NCBI GenBank assembly: GCA_963965975.1
Contig: OZ014421.1
Coordinates: 6,003,001-6,067,000, forward strand
Origin: Xestospongia bergquistia
Lineage: Eukaryota; Porifera; Demospongiae; Haplosclerida; Petrosiidae
DNA: 64,000 bases
Direction: 5' to 3'
Made by a program: the position numbers and the translations under genes. This document shows, in pieces, positions 1-11,048 of the stretch. The number at the start of each line of letters is the position of its first letter. Positions within the stretch are counted from its first letter, which is position 1. The notes beneath the pieces are model-generated. The model was not told the DNA's origin. It did not search any database and saw only the letters and a list, made by a program, of their open reading frames with translations.

Positions 1-120
1 CACAATATTATGATATTATTACTAACATGATTGAATCTCCTGTTACTTTTGATAATACAGAAAGAGACTATGACTTATCAATATTAATAAAATTGGTGTG
101 TTTTTTTATAAAGTTTAATA
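1..120 (+). pseudogene. 3' end of a preceding kinase-less D-type receptor unit
   Basis: The first 120 bases match the end of the D-type juxtamembrane remnants seen again at 7.68-7.79, 13.77-13.90 and 26.84-26.95 kb. They read YDIITNMIESPVTFDNT followed by RDYDLS and a hydrophobic run. No kinase follows; the sequence passes into the AT-rich spacer that always precedes an A-type unit. It is the clipped left edge of the tandem array. The rest of the unit lies outside the window, so its integrity is unknown. Confidence 0.6.
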
Positions 121-426
121 TCTTTATTTTATTATTAGATGAATAACAAATAGAAGTTAATGTCATTACATGTGTCAAACTATAGATAAAGTTAAGTTAA
201 TATCGTTAATGATAATTAATACCATTCTCTATCGAAGGCCTATTTATCAAATACTAAAATAATAAAATACAACGTGAAAGAAATCAAAATTTAATACTAC
301 ATGAACTTCTTTAATTTCAATGTACATTAATCACAGTAAATTAAAATTTTATTTTAGAACTTGATTACTTTACTGAAGAGTTGACAAATTGCTTGTTTAT
401 TTAATATCAACACACACACTAACACC

Positions 427-470
427 CACATCATCCATTACTTTTACTTTTCTACAATCATAAAATATAA
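427..470 (+). promoter_or_regulatory. Conserved core-promoter block of A unit 1
   Basis: The block begins CACATCATCCATTACTTT and ends in a TATA-like TAAAATATAA about 57 bases before the exon 1 ATG. The same block, with the same spacing of about 55-70 bases to the ATG, stands before six other units in this window and, reversed, before the minus-strand gene starting at 57,248. Conservation in a flank that is otherwise drifting suggests a core promoter. Initiation at this site is inferred, not shown. Confidence 0.55.
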
Positions 471-526
471 ATTGCTACAGTAGTAAGTTCATATACTCTA
501 CTATCTCTATATTATATGAGGTCAAG

Positions 527-2690
527 ATGTTGACAGTCTTTACTGCTGTGTTCATACTATTTAGTAAAACTGTGTTGTGTCAAAATCAAATAAGTAAACA
601 GATCAATAATTTTCCTCATCATAGTTCTGATATCATCTCTTGTAGATCCAGTTCAATACAACATATTTTATGCTGTCTCCTTTGATGGTTCTAACCTCAC
701 TAACACTGTTCATTTGAAATGTTTAAATGGTACTGGTAAACTAGTTGATGGAGATATTGGTCCAATGAACTCAATATCTGGTAACCTGGAATAATTCTTT
801 GCTTTTAGTAGACACTCAGTACATGGTATTGGAAGAATTACCTTTATCTTTAAACCTGTTACTCCTGTATCAAAAGCAGTTATCTATTTCTTTAACTCAC
901 CTTATTATCTCCATTGGATTACCTATGTTCAGTCTTTATGGTATGGGTAGTCAACCTCTTAACTACACCTTTGACAACAATGATAATCTCAGACAAAGTG
1001 ACTCTCGACTGAGAAATGTCACTCTCAATATACAAGAATTAACTACTGTAGTTCAACTTGATTTTATCTTCAATACTAGTATAATTGACTGGTTATTAAT
1101 AAGTGAAGTAAAGTTTTATAATGGTAAGTTAATATATAAACTATTGCATGATATATCATTAATACATTATCATATACTAGACACTCCAAAACCTCTCTTA
1201 ATTGACATAATTGTCTTCCAGGGTCGTCCCTCACTAACTATGACCTTAGGACCAGACAACCTGCAGTCTTTAGTCATTCTCTTCTGTACAGTAATCAATA
1301 CTAGTTCCTTTGAGTAGCAGTGGCAATATAATGAGAATGTGTTAGATCTTCCTGGTCGTTCACAAATATTAATAGGAGATGCTACAAGAACCAGTATACT
1401 AACTATTAATAAACTCAGATATACTGATACTGGAAATTATTCATGTATTGTAAGACATGGAACATTGAACGATACAAGATTCATAAAATTAGAATTAACA
1501 GGTACTGATTATTAATAATATTAACTTTAATTATCACTAATTTTTTAGCTAACATTACTGCTATATCTAATAGCATGACCTCAGCTGATAATGGACATAA
1601 TGTCACTCTATCATGTGAAGTCTATGGATATCTACCACCTAATATTACTATAATATGGAACTATAATACTGGAGTGATTAATAATGGAGAACATTATAAG
1701 ATTACAACAAATACTGGATCATTAATGGCAAATGACTACAATGGCAATACCACTAATAGTATTGTCAGTAATCTTACAATATATAATGTAAATAGCAGTG
1801 GCAATGGAACACATATGTGTATGATATTAGAAACATCACTACAAACAACAATTAGTCTATACAGTAAGTTTATTTATAGTTAAAATAACATTATTATGTG
1901 TTTTTATGCCCACATTTATGCAAATGTCACTGACACTTTTTCATAGTCATCAGTGTTACTATATCCGTTACAACATCTAAAAACATTAATACACCCACTA
2001 GTGATGTAACTCCTATTACTTCTATTAGTGGTACTAGTTTAACTTCTTCAGCTGATGTAACTCCTACCACTAACATTATACCAAATTACCAATTAATCTT
2101 GAGATAATTATAGTAGCCATTGTGATATTTCTAATGCTCCTTGCTATAGTGACCATTGTACTTCTTTTTTGTTTAATAAAACAATACAAGAAGAAACAAA
2201 GACATGATACTCAAGTCTTACAGTCTTACTACCACCTACATATCTCTTGTCAGAAGACACCATTGATCACACTAAAAACACAAATCAACAAGAAGAATAT
2301 CACATTATAAACAATCCATTGTATGTAAAACAAGAAGAAAGACACTGAAATATATTCTCTTGCTCATCATATCTATGATGTAGCTTAAGGGGTAACTCAT
2401 GAAATGTCAGTAGTTTATGACAGTGTTGTTGATATGACTGAGTTTAATGTTATTACTGATGAAATGGAATATCATATACCAATTAACCTTCGGCATACCA
2501 AAATTAATGAAAAATATTTTAATAGCAGATGATACTGTTGAAATGGAATATGCTATACCTACTAAACTGTTATTGAACCATTATATGATCAAACACAAAA
2601 TATTAATATTTAAATATCACAATATTATGATATTATTACTAACATGATTGAATCTCCTGTTACTTTTGATAATACAGAAAGTAGACTATG
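527..2690 (+). pseudogene. A-type kinase-less RTK-like receptor, pseudogene (unit 1)
   Basis: Five exon equivalents are visible: leader 527-593, DS-like 646-1123, Ig1 1181-1501, Ig2 1549-1863, and stalk/membrane/juxtamembrane from 1947. Damage is extensive. Exon 2 has a 30-base in-frame deletion that removes the conserved Cys, a TAA created in the CTGGGAGAA motif, and a 1-base insertion near 904. Exon 3 has the core Trp changed to TAG near 1316. The stalk is frameshifted near 2080, and part of the juxtamembrane region after 2214 is deleted. After the juxtamembrane motif (DMTEFNV, near 2440) the sequence jumps to D-type tail sequence instead of a kinase. This is a dead copy. Ig2 (1549-1863) remains open. 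Confidence 0.85.
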
Positions 2691-3163
2691 ATTGTTGTTA
2701 ATAAAAATTGGTGTGGTCTTTTCTTCCTTAAATTTTATATCTTTATGTTTACTTCATTATTCGTTAAATAACAAGAAGAAAGTTAAATTCATTACATTTC
2801 TCATAGTTATAAATGCAGTTTTCAATTTAATACAACTAGTGATAATAAATATTATTCTAAAATATTAAATAATAATGAGAAAATTCTAAAATATTAAATA
2901 ATAAAAATACAAATCAAAAGAAATCAAACTATTGAACTGCTTGCTCATTATCACTGATAAAAACTATAGATGCAGTTAAGTTAATATTGTCTAATTATCT
3001 AATACTAATATAATAAAAATACCAATTAAAATAATCAAATTTTAACACTGTATGAACTTCAATGTACATTTGATTATAGCAATGTAAAATTTATTGATTA
3101 GTCAACTGAAGAAGTGACAAGTTGTAATGTTTATTTACTATTCATAAAGACACACTAAACTGC
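2691..3163 (+). other. Spacer between units 1 and 2, no gene seen
   Basis: AT-rich spacer that also follows the other A units (10.66-10.95 and 16.78-17.06 kb). A degraded hydrophobic reading frame near 2700-2880 is shared with those copies (LKIGVVFSSLNFIYLCLLHY in the better copies) and looks like decayed tail sequence rather than a gene. No RNA gene or open exon is evident. Confidence 0.5.
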
Positions 3164-3208
3164 CACATCATCCATTACTTTATTTTAACTATAGTTGTAA
3201 AATATAAA
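3164..3208 (+). promoter_or_regulatory. Core-promoter block of B unit 1
   Basis: Contains CACATCATCCATTACTTT and TATA-like AAAATATAAA, about 60 bases upstream of the ATG at 3266. B-type version: TTTTAACTATAG in place of TTTTCTTACAATC. Confidence 0.5.
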
Positions 3209-3265
3209 CTAGTGCAGTAGTAAGCTCTCATATACTCTAACATGTCTATATTATATGAGGTCAAG

Positions 3266-4110
3266 ATGTTGACTGCCTTTGCTGTATTCATACTATTCAG
3301 TAATATTGTGTTGTCTCAAGTACAGATTGGTAAGTGAGGCTATTTTGATAATTCTATTACCTTACTCTGTACAGATCCAGTTCAATACAACATATTTTAT
3401 GCTGTCTCATTTGATGGTTCTAACTTCACAAACACTAGTTCAGGATGTATAGTGATTGGATCTGGTGGTCGTTTGAGATGTTTAAATGATACTGGTAAAC
3501 TACTTAATGGAGACATTGGTCCAATGAACTCAATATCTGATAACCTGGGAGAATTCTTTACTATAACCTACCTTACTATAAGTCAAGTTTTATAATGGTA
3601 AGTTAATATATAATGGTAAGTTAATATATAACCTATTGATATGTCATTAATACATTATCATATACTAGACACTCCAAAACCTCTCTTAATTGACATAATT
3701 GTCTTCCAGGGTCGTCCCTCACTAACTATGACCTTAGGACCAGACAACCTTCAGTCTTCAGTCAATATCTCCTGTACAGTAATCAATGTTGGTTCCTTTG
3801 AATGGGAATGGCAATATAATGAGAATGTGTTAGATCTTCCTGATCGTTCACAAATATTAATAGGAGATGCTACAAGAACCAGTATACTAACTATTAATAA
3901 ACTCAGATATACTGATGCTGAGAATTATACTTGTATTGTAAAGTATTCACCAGGAACAGTGAACGATACACGAATCACAAACGTAGAATTTGAAGTCACA
4001 AAATTAGAATTAACGGGTAATGATTATTAATAATATTAAAATTAGTAACATTAATTCTTGTTTTAGTTAACATTATTGCTATACCTAACACCATGGTATC
4101 AGTTACTATC
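3266..4110 (+). pseudogene. B-type receptor, truncated by an inversion breakpoint (unit 2)
   Basis: Leader exon 3266-3329 (MLTAFAVFILFSNIVLSQVQ) splices with phase 1 to the DS-like exon from 3375. That exon has lost its second half: after the GAATTC motif near 3553 it jumps to the last bases before the donor at 3598. Ig1 (3669-4016) is open and carries a 21-base insertion near its end. Ig2 starts at 4067 and stops abruptly at 4110, where sequence continues with the reverse complement of D-type membrane-exon DNA. The unit lacks Ig2, membrane segment and kinase, so it is a pseudogene fragment. Confidence 0.85.
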
Positions 4111-4448
4111 TTTTGATGCATTATTATCAATAAAAGTGTGATGACTATTAAAATGAGTAGTATTATCACAACTATTATAATTTCAAGTCTTATGGCCTCA
4201 CTAGCTGTAGATATAATGGCAGAAGTTATAGCAATGGACAGTGTACTCTGTATTGTATTATTTGATACCAATATTGTACTTCGTACTTTGTTGTGTATTA
4301 AACTGATCCCCACCCCCTAATTATTAACCAATGCAGCCAGACCTATAGGTACATCCTTTAAAAATACATTAACAAATTTAAAAAAATGAATTCAGCATAT
4401 GTAAAAATAGTTATTACTTTATTTGTTTTATACTTTTGTTTGATCCAA

Positions 4449-6198
4449 TCAGATCTTATCTGGTATTTGATGAGTTATACCTTGAGCTTCATCATAGATA
4501 TGATGAGCAAGAGAATATACTTCAGTGACTTCATCTTGTTTTACATACAATGGATTGTTTAAATTGTGATATTCTTCTTGTTGATTTGTGTTTTTAGTGT
4601 GATCAATGGTGTCTTCTGATAAGAGATATGTAGGTGGTAGTTCAGGAACTTTGTCTTTCATAACAACTGTGTACACCTGATCAATATCAGTAATGTCTGC
4701 AGCTTGTTTGTTTTTGTTTGTCTCTGTTTCCTGTAAGACATGAGTATCATGTCTTTGTTTCTTCTTATATTGTTTTATTAAACAACAAAGAAGTACAATG
4801 GTCACTACAGCAAGGAGCATTAGAAATATCACAATGGCTACTATAATTATCTCAAGATTAATTGGTATATTGTTAGCGGTAGTAGTTACATCATCTGAAG
4901 GAGTTAAACTAGTACCACTAATAGAAGTAATAGGAGTTACATCACTAGTGGGTGTATTAATGTTTGTAGGTGTTGTACCAATTGACAGTGTGCTAATGGA
5001 TGTAGTAACACTGATGACTATGAAAAGGTGTCAGTGACATTTGCATAAATGTGGGCATAAAAAACACATGATAATGTTATTTTAGCTATAAATAAACTTA
5101 CCATTTAAACTGATTGTTGCTGGTAGCAATGTTACTAACATCACACAAGTATATGTCCCATTATCACTGCTATTTACATTATATATTGTAAGATTACTGA
5201 CGATACTATTGGTAATATTGCCATTGAAGTCAATTGCTATTAATGATCCAGTATTTGTTGTAATCTTATAATGTTCTCCATTATTAATCACTCCAGTATT
5301 ATAGTTCCATATTATAGTAACATTAGGTGGTAGATATCCATAGACTTCACATGATAGAGTGACATTATGTCCAATATTAGCTGAGGTAATGCTATTAGAT
5401 ATAGCAGTAATGGTAGCTAAAAATTAGTGATAATTAAAGTTAATATTATTAATAATCAGTACCTGTTAATTCTAATTTTAGGAGTCTTATGTAGTTTACT
5501 GTTTTCTGTAGATGTCTTACAATACATGAATAATTTCCAGTATCACTATATCTGAGTTTATTAATAGTTAGTATACTGGTTCTTGTAGCATCTCCTATTA
5601 ATATTTGTGAACGATCAGGAAGATCCAAGATACTCTCATTATATTGCCATTGCCACTCAAAGGAACCATAATTGACTACTGTACAGGAGATATTGACTGA
5701 AGACTGAAGTTTGTCTGGTCCTAAGGTCACATTTAGTGAGGAACCATCTTGGAAGACAATGGTGTCAAATGAGGGAGATATTAGAGTGTCTAGTATATGA
5801 TAATGTATTAATGATATATCAATAGTTTATATATTAACTTACTATTATAAAACTTGACTTCACTTATTAATAACCAGTCAATTATACTAGTATTAAAGAT
5901 AAAATCAAGTTGAAATACAGTAGTTAATTGTTGTATATTAAGAGTGACATTTCTTAGTTGAGAGTCGCTTTGTCTCAGATCATCATTGTTGTCAAAGACA
6001 TAGCTAAGAGGTTGACTACTCACAGCAGAAAGACTGATCATAGGTAGTCCAATGGAGTTATCAGGTGAGTTAAAGAAATAGATAACTGCTCTTGATACAT
6101 TAGTAGAATTAGGAAAGTTAAAGGTAATTCTTCCAATACCATGTACTGAGTATCTACTAAAAGCAAAGAATTCTCCCAGGTTATCAGATATTGAGTAT
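4449..6198 (-). pseudogene. Inverted B-type receptor fragment lacking its leader and first half of the DS-like exon
   Basis: Read on the minus strand: partial DS-like exon about 6198-5843, Ig1 5789-5463, Ig2 5416-5102 and stalk/membrane/juxtamembrane exon 5017-4449. All splice sites are phase 1 and every retained exon is open. The fragment starts at the SISDNLGEF motif, so there is no leader, no promoter and no start. The cytoplasmic part has NNPLY and LPPTYLLSE and ends IPDKI, the B-type end produced by kinase loss; TAG has become AAG, adding two residues before a TGA. It is fragmentary because of the rearrangement, not because of point decay. Confidence 0.8.
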
Positions 6199-6202
6199 TG
6201 AT

Positions 6203-6989
6203 AATAGCAATTGACTTCAATGGCAATATTACCAATAGTATCGTCAGTAATCTTACAATATATAATGTAAATAGCAGTGATAATGGGACATATACTTGTG
6301 TGATGTTAGTAACATTGCTACAAGCAACAATCAGTTTAAATGGTAAGTTTATTTATAGCTAAAATAACATTATCATGTGTTTTTTATGCCCACATTTATG
6401 CAAATGTCACTGACACCTTTTCATAGTCATCAGTGTTACTACATCCATTAGCACACTGTCAATTGGTACAACACCTACAAACATTAATACACCCACTAGT
6501 GATGTAACTCCTATTACTTCTATTAGTGGTACTAGTTTAACTCCTTCAGATGATGTAACTACTACCGCTAACAATATACCAATTAATCTTGAGATAATTA
6601 TAGTAGCCGTTGTGATATTCCTAATGCTCCTTGCTGTAGTGACCATTGTACTTCTTTGTTGTTTAATAAAACAATATAAGAAGAAACAAAGACATGATAC
6701 TTATGTCTTACAGGAAACAGAGACAAACAAAAACAAACAAGCTGAAGATATTACTGATATTGATCAGGTGTACACAGTTGTTATGAAAGAGAAAGCTCCT
6801 GAACTACCACCTACATATCTCTTATCAGAAGACACCATTGATCACACTAAAAACACAAATCAACAAGAAGAATATCACATTTTAAACAATCCATTGTATG
6901 TAAAACAAGATGAAGTCACTGAAGTATATTCTCTTGCTCATCATATCTATGATGAAGCTAAAGAGCTAACTAATCAAATACCAGATTAG
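6203..6989 (+). pseudogene. Receptor 3' fragment: half Ig2 plus stalk, membrane and juxtamembrane exon
   Basis: The right arm of the palindrome begins inside Ig2 (6203-6342), has a normal GTAAGT donor, then exon 6427-6989. The exon encodes a Thr/Ser stalk, a membrane helix (IVIFLMLLAVVTIVLLCCLI), a basic stop-transfer QYKKKQRH, and a cytoplasmic tail with NNPLY ending NQIPD-stop. The stop is the native kinase-exon stop brought forward by the shared kinase deletion. No leader or first Ig exon precedes it on this strand. Confidence 0.8.
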
Positions 6990-7189
6990 ATCTGATTGGA
7001 TCAAACAAAAGTATAAAACAAATAAAGTGATAACTATTTTTACATATGCTGAATTCATTTTTTTAAATTTGTTAATGTATTTTTAAAGAATGTGCCTATA
7101 GGTCTGGCTGCATTGCTGTGTATGGTTAATAATTAGGGGGTGGGGATCAGTTTAATATGCAACAAAGTACAAAGTACAGTATTGGTGTC

Positions 7190-7745
7190 AATTAATACAA
7201 TACAGAGTACACTGTCCATTGCTATAACTTCTGCCATTATACCTACAGCTAGTGTGCCCATAATACTTTAAATTGTAATAGGAACAACTATAGCCATACT
7301 AGTTGTGATAATACTACTCATGATACTTGGATTGAAGAAGAATCAGAACATGATGTTGCTTAGCTACTATTAATGAAGATACAGTGTACTCCATCCATTA
7401 TCAACAGAGACAAAGATGTACCACCTGAAGTACCACCTCAATTATTTGATGATATTGATGAATATGATAGTACTAGTGACTTGTACCAATTGAATTATCA
7501 TTCATATGATTATGTTATAGCTAATAATCAAGAAGTGTTTGACATATTGGATAAACCTAGTAATAATGATAACTCTACAACTGTGTATTCTCTTCCTCAT
7601 TATGACTCTGTTAGTAATGTTATTGAACTATTATATGATCAAACATAAGATATTAATCCTCAAATATCACAATATTAATTATTACTAACATGATTGAATC
7701 TCCTGTTACTTTTGATAATACAGAAAGAGACTATGACTTATCAAT
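7190..7745 (+). pseudogene. D-type membrane/juxtamembrane remnant
   Basis: Decayed copy of the D-type exon best preserved at 26.0-26.9 kb. The membrane-coding part is broken (TTTAAATTG near 7268, then a deletion after the CTACTCA near 7319). The juxtamembrane reading frame 7373-7648 is open: VPPEVPPQLFDDIDEYDS, then repeated Tyr motifs and IELLYDQT. It is out of frame with the membrane segment, as in the other D copies. A stop follows LLYDQT and no kinase follows. Confidence 0.7.
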
Positions 7746-8089
7746 ATTAATAAAATTGGTGTGTTTTTTTATAAAGTTTAATATCTTTATTTTATTATTA
7801 GATGAATAACAAGTAGAAGTTAATGTCATTACATGTGTCAAACTATAGATAAAGTTAAGTTAATATCGTTAATGATAATTAATACCATTCTCTATCGAAG
7901 GCCTATTTATCAAATACTAAAATAATAAAATACAACGAGAAAGAAATCAAAATTTAATACTACATGAACTTCATTAATTTCAATGTACATTAATCACAGT
8001 AAATTAAAATTTTATTTTAGAACTTGATTACTTTACTGAAGAGTTAACAAATTGCTTGTTTATTTATTATCAACACACACACTAACACC
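7746..8089 (+). other. Spacer before unit 5, no gene seen
   Basis: AT-rich spacer nearly identical to 66-426, 13,865-14,205 and 26,920-27,260. This repeated intergenic block marks the start of each A-type repeat. No exon is evident. Confidence 0.5.
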
Positions 8090-8134
8090 CACATCATCCA
8101 TTACTTTTACTTTTCTTACAATCATAAAATATAA
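8090..8134 (+). promoter_or_regulatory. Core-promoter block of A unit 2
   Basis: CACATCATCC start and AAAATATAAA end, about 60 bases before the leader ATG at 8193. The gene it serves is a pseudogene, so the block is likely a relic here. Confidence 0.5.
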
Positions 8135-8192
8135 ACTAGTGCAGTACTAAGCTCTCATATACTCTACTATCTCTATATTATATGAGGTCAAG

Positions 8193-10662
8193 ATGTTGAC
8201 AGTCTTTACTGCTGTGTTCATACTATTTAGTAACACTGTGTTGTGCCAAAATCAAATAAGTAAGCAGATCAATAATTTTCCTCATCATAATTCTGATATC
8301 ATCTCTTGTACATGTAGATCCAGTTCTATACAGCATACTTAATGCTGTCCCCTTTGATGGTTCTAACCTCACTAACACTAGTTCAGGATAAACGGTACGA
8401 TCTGATATTCGCTTACAATGTATGAATGGTAAATTAAATGATGGAGACATTGGTCCATTGAACTCAATATCTGATAGCCTGGGAGAATTCTTCGCTTTTA
8501 GTAGATACTCAGTAGATGGTATTGGAAGAATTACCTTTAACTTTCCAGTTGTTAATCCTGTGTCAAGAGTAGTCATCTATTTCTTTAACTCACCTTATAA
8601 CTCCATTGGACTACCTATCATCAGTCTTTATGGTGAGGGTAGTCAAACTCTTAACTACACCTTTGACAACAATGAAAATCTCAAACAAAGTGACTCTCAA
8701 CTGAGAAATGTCACTCTCAATATACAACAATTAACTACTTTAGTTTAACTTGATTTTATCTTCAATACTGGTATAATTGACTAGTTATTAATAAGTGAAG
8801 TCAAGTTTTATAATGGTAAGTTAATATATAAACTATTGATATATCATTAATACATTATCCTATACTAGGCACTCCAATATCTCCCCAAATGGATGCCATT
8901 GTCTTCCAGGGTGGTCCCTCATTAACTGTGACCTTTGGACCAGACAACCTTCAGTCTTCAGTCAATCTCTCCTGTACAGTAATCAATGCTAGTTCCTTTG
9001 AGTGGCAGTGGCAATATAATGGGAATGTGTTAGATCTTCCTGGTCATTCACAAATATTAATAAAAGATGCTACAACAACCAGTATACTAACTATTAATAA
9101 ACTCAGATATACTGATACTGGAAATTATTCATGTATTGTAAGACATCTACAGGGAACAGTAAACTACATAAGACTCCTAAAATTAGAATTAACAGGTACT
9201 GATTATTAATAATATTAACTTTAATTATCACTAATTTTTTAGCTAACATTACTGCTATATCTAATAACATGACCTCAGCTAATATTGGAGATAATGTCAC
9301 TCTATCATGTGAAGTCTATGGATATCTACCACCTAATGTTACTATAATATGGAACTATGATACTGTAGTGATTATTAATGGAGAACATTATAAGATTACA
9401 ACAAATACTGGATCATTAATGGCAATTGATTTCAATGGCAATATTACCAATAGTATTGTCAGTAATCTTACAATATATAATGTAAATAGCAGTGATAATG
9501 GAACATATATGTGTACGATATTAGAAACATCACTACAAACAACAATTAGTCTATATGGTAAGTTTATTTATAGTTAAAATAACATTATTATGTATTTTTT
9601 ATGCCCACGTTTATGCAAATGTCACTGACACCTTTTCACAGTCATCAGTGTTACTACATCCATTAGCACACTGTCAATTGATACAACACCTACAAACATT
9701 AATACACCCACTAGTGATGTAATTCCTACTACGTCAATTAGTGGTACTAGTTTAGCTCCTTCAGCTGATGTAACTCCTATACTGCTAACAATAGACCAAT
9801 TAATCTTGAGATAATAATAGTAGCCATTGTGATATTCCTAATGCTCCTTACTGTAGTGACCATTGTACTTCTTTGTTGTTTAATAAAACAATACAAGAAG
9901 AAACAAAGACATGATACTTCATGTCTTACAGGAAACAGAGACAAACAAAAACAAACAAGCTGGAGATATTACTGATATTTATCAGGTGTACACAGTTGTT
10001 ATGAAAGACAAAGCTCCTGAACTACCACCTACATATCTCTTGTCAGAAGACAACATTGATCACACTAAAAACACAAATCAACAAGAAGAATATCACATTT
10101 TAAACAATCCATTGTATGTAAAACAAGATGAAGTCACAGAAGTATATTCTCTTGCTCATCATATCTACGATGAAGCTCAAGGGGTAACACATGAAATGTC
10201 AGTAGTTTATGACAGTGTTGTTGATATGACTGAGTTTAATGTTATTACTGATAAAATGGAATATCATGTACCAATTAAGCTTCGTCATAACAAAATGAAT
10301 GAAGATATTTTTATAACAGATGATACTGTTGAAATGGAGATGCTATACCTACTAAACTATATAAACCATTATATGATCAAACACAAAATATTAATCTTTA
10401 AATATCACAATATTATGATATTATTACTAACATGATTGAATCTCCTGTTACTTTTGATAATACAGAAAGTAGACTATGATTGTTGTTGCTAAAAATTGGT
10501 GTGGTCTTTTCTTCCTTAAATTTTATATATTTATGTTTACTTCATTATTCGTTAAATAACAAGAAGAAAGTTAATGTTGTTACATTTCTCACAGTTATAG
10601 ATGCAGTTTTCAATTTAATACAACTAGTGATAATAAATATTATTCTTATGAGAAAATTCTAA
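8193..10662 (+). pseudogene. A-type kinase-less receptor, pseudogene (unit 5)
   Basis: Exons: leader 8193-8259, DS-like 8318-8815, Ig1 8869-9195, Ig2 9243-9557, stalk/membrane from 9642. The DS-like exon has three nonsense changes: the conserved Cys codon region is GGATAA near 8388, a Gln is TAA near 8746, and the Trp of the DWLLISEV motif is TAG near 8782. The stalk has a 2-base insertion near 9779 and the juxtamembrane part a 1-base insertion near 9918. After VEME the reading passes into a D-type tail (NHYMIKHKI) and a hydrophobic remnant to 10,662. Both Ig exons remain open with Cys/Trp/Cys intact. The same lesions occur in unit 7. Confidence 0.87.
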
Positions 10663-10946
10663 AATATTAAAATAATAAAAATACAAATCAAAAGAAATCA
10701 AACTATTGAACTGCTTGCTCATTATCACTGATAAAAACTATAGATGCAGTTAACTTAATATTGTCTAATTATCTAATACTAATATAATAAAAATACCAAT
10801 TAAAATAATCAAATTTTAACACTGCATAAACTTCAATGTATATTTGATTATAGCAATGTAAAATTTATTTTCCAACTTGATTAGTTAACTGAAGAAGTGA
10901 CAAGTTGTAATGTTTATTTACTATTCATAAAGACACACTAAACTGC
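10663..10946 (+). other. Spacer, no gene seen
   Basis: AT-rich; near-identical to 2.9-3.16 and 16.78-17.06 kb. It is part of the repeated intergenic block that precedes each B unit. Confidence 0.45.
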
Positions 10947-10990
10947 CACATCATCCATTACTTTATTTTAATTATAGCTGTAAAATATAA
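10947..10990 (+). promoter_or_regulatory. Core-promoter block of B unit 2
   Basis: CACATCATCC to TAAAATATAA, 58 bases before the ATG at 11,049. Confidence 0.5.
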
Positions 10991-11048
10991 ACTAGTGCAG
11001 TACTAAGCTCTCATATACTCTACTATGTCTATATTATATGAGGTCAAG

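Larger units (their letters stand above)
4111..7330. repeat. Palindromic inverted duplication of receptor-unit DNA
   Basis: The minus strand of 5237-4111 and the plus strand of 6203-7330 carry the same series: second half of Ig2, intron, stalk/membrane/juxtamembrane exon, 3' flank, and the start of D-type membrane sequence. The arms share variants not seen in other units, such as ATCGTC and GTGTGATGTTAGTAACATTG in Ig2. They therefore derive from each other. The spacer 5238-6202 holds the minus-strand Ig1 and partial DS-like exons. Junctions are abrupt at 4110/4111 and near 6202. Arm ends are approximate because the distal 200 bases are more diverged. Confidence 0.85.

Noticed and set aside
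799-1317. A 172-codon open frame over unit 1
   Set aside because: It starts in the wrong frame in the DS-like exon and regains the true frame only through the 1-base insertion, then crosses an intron; it is not a protein.
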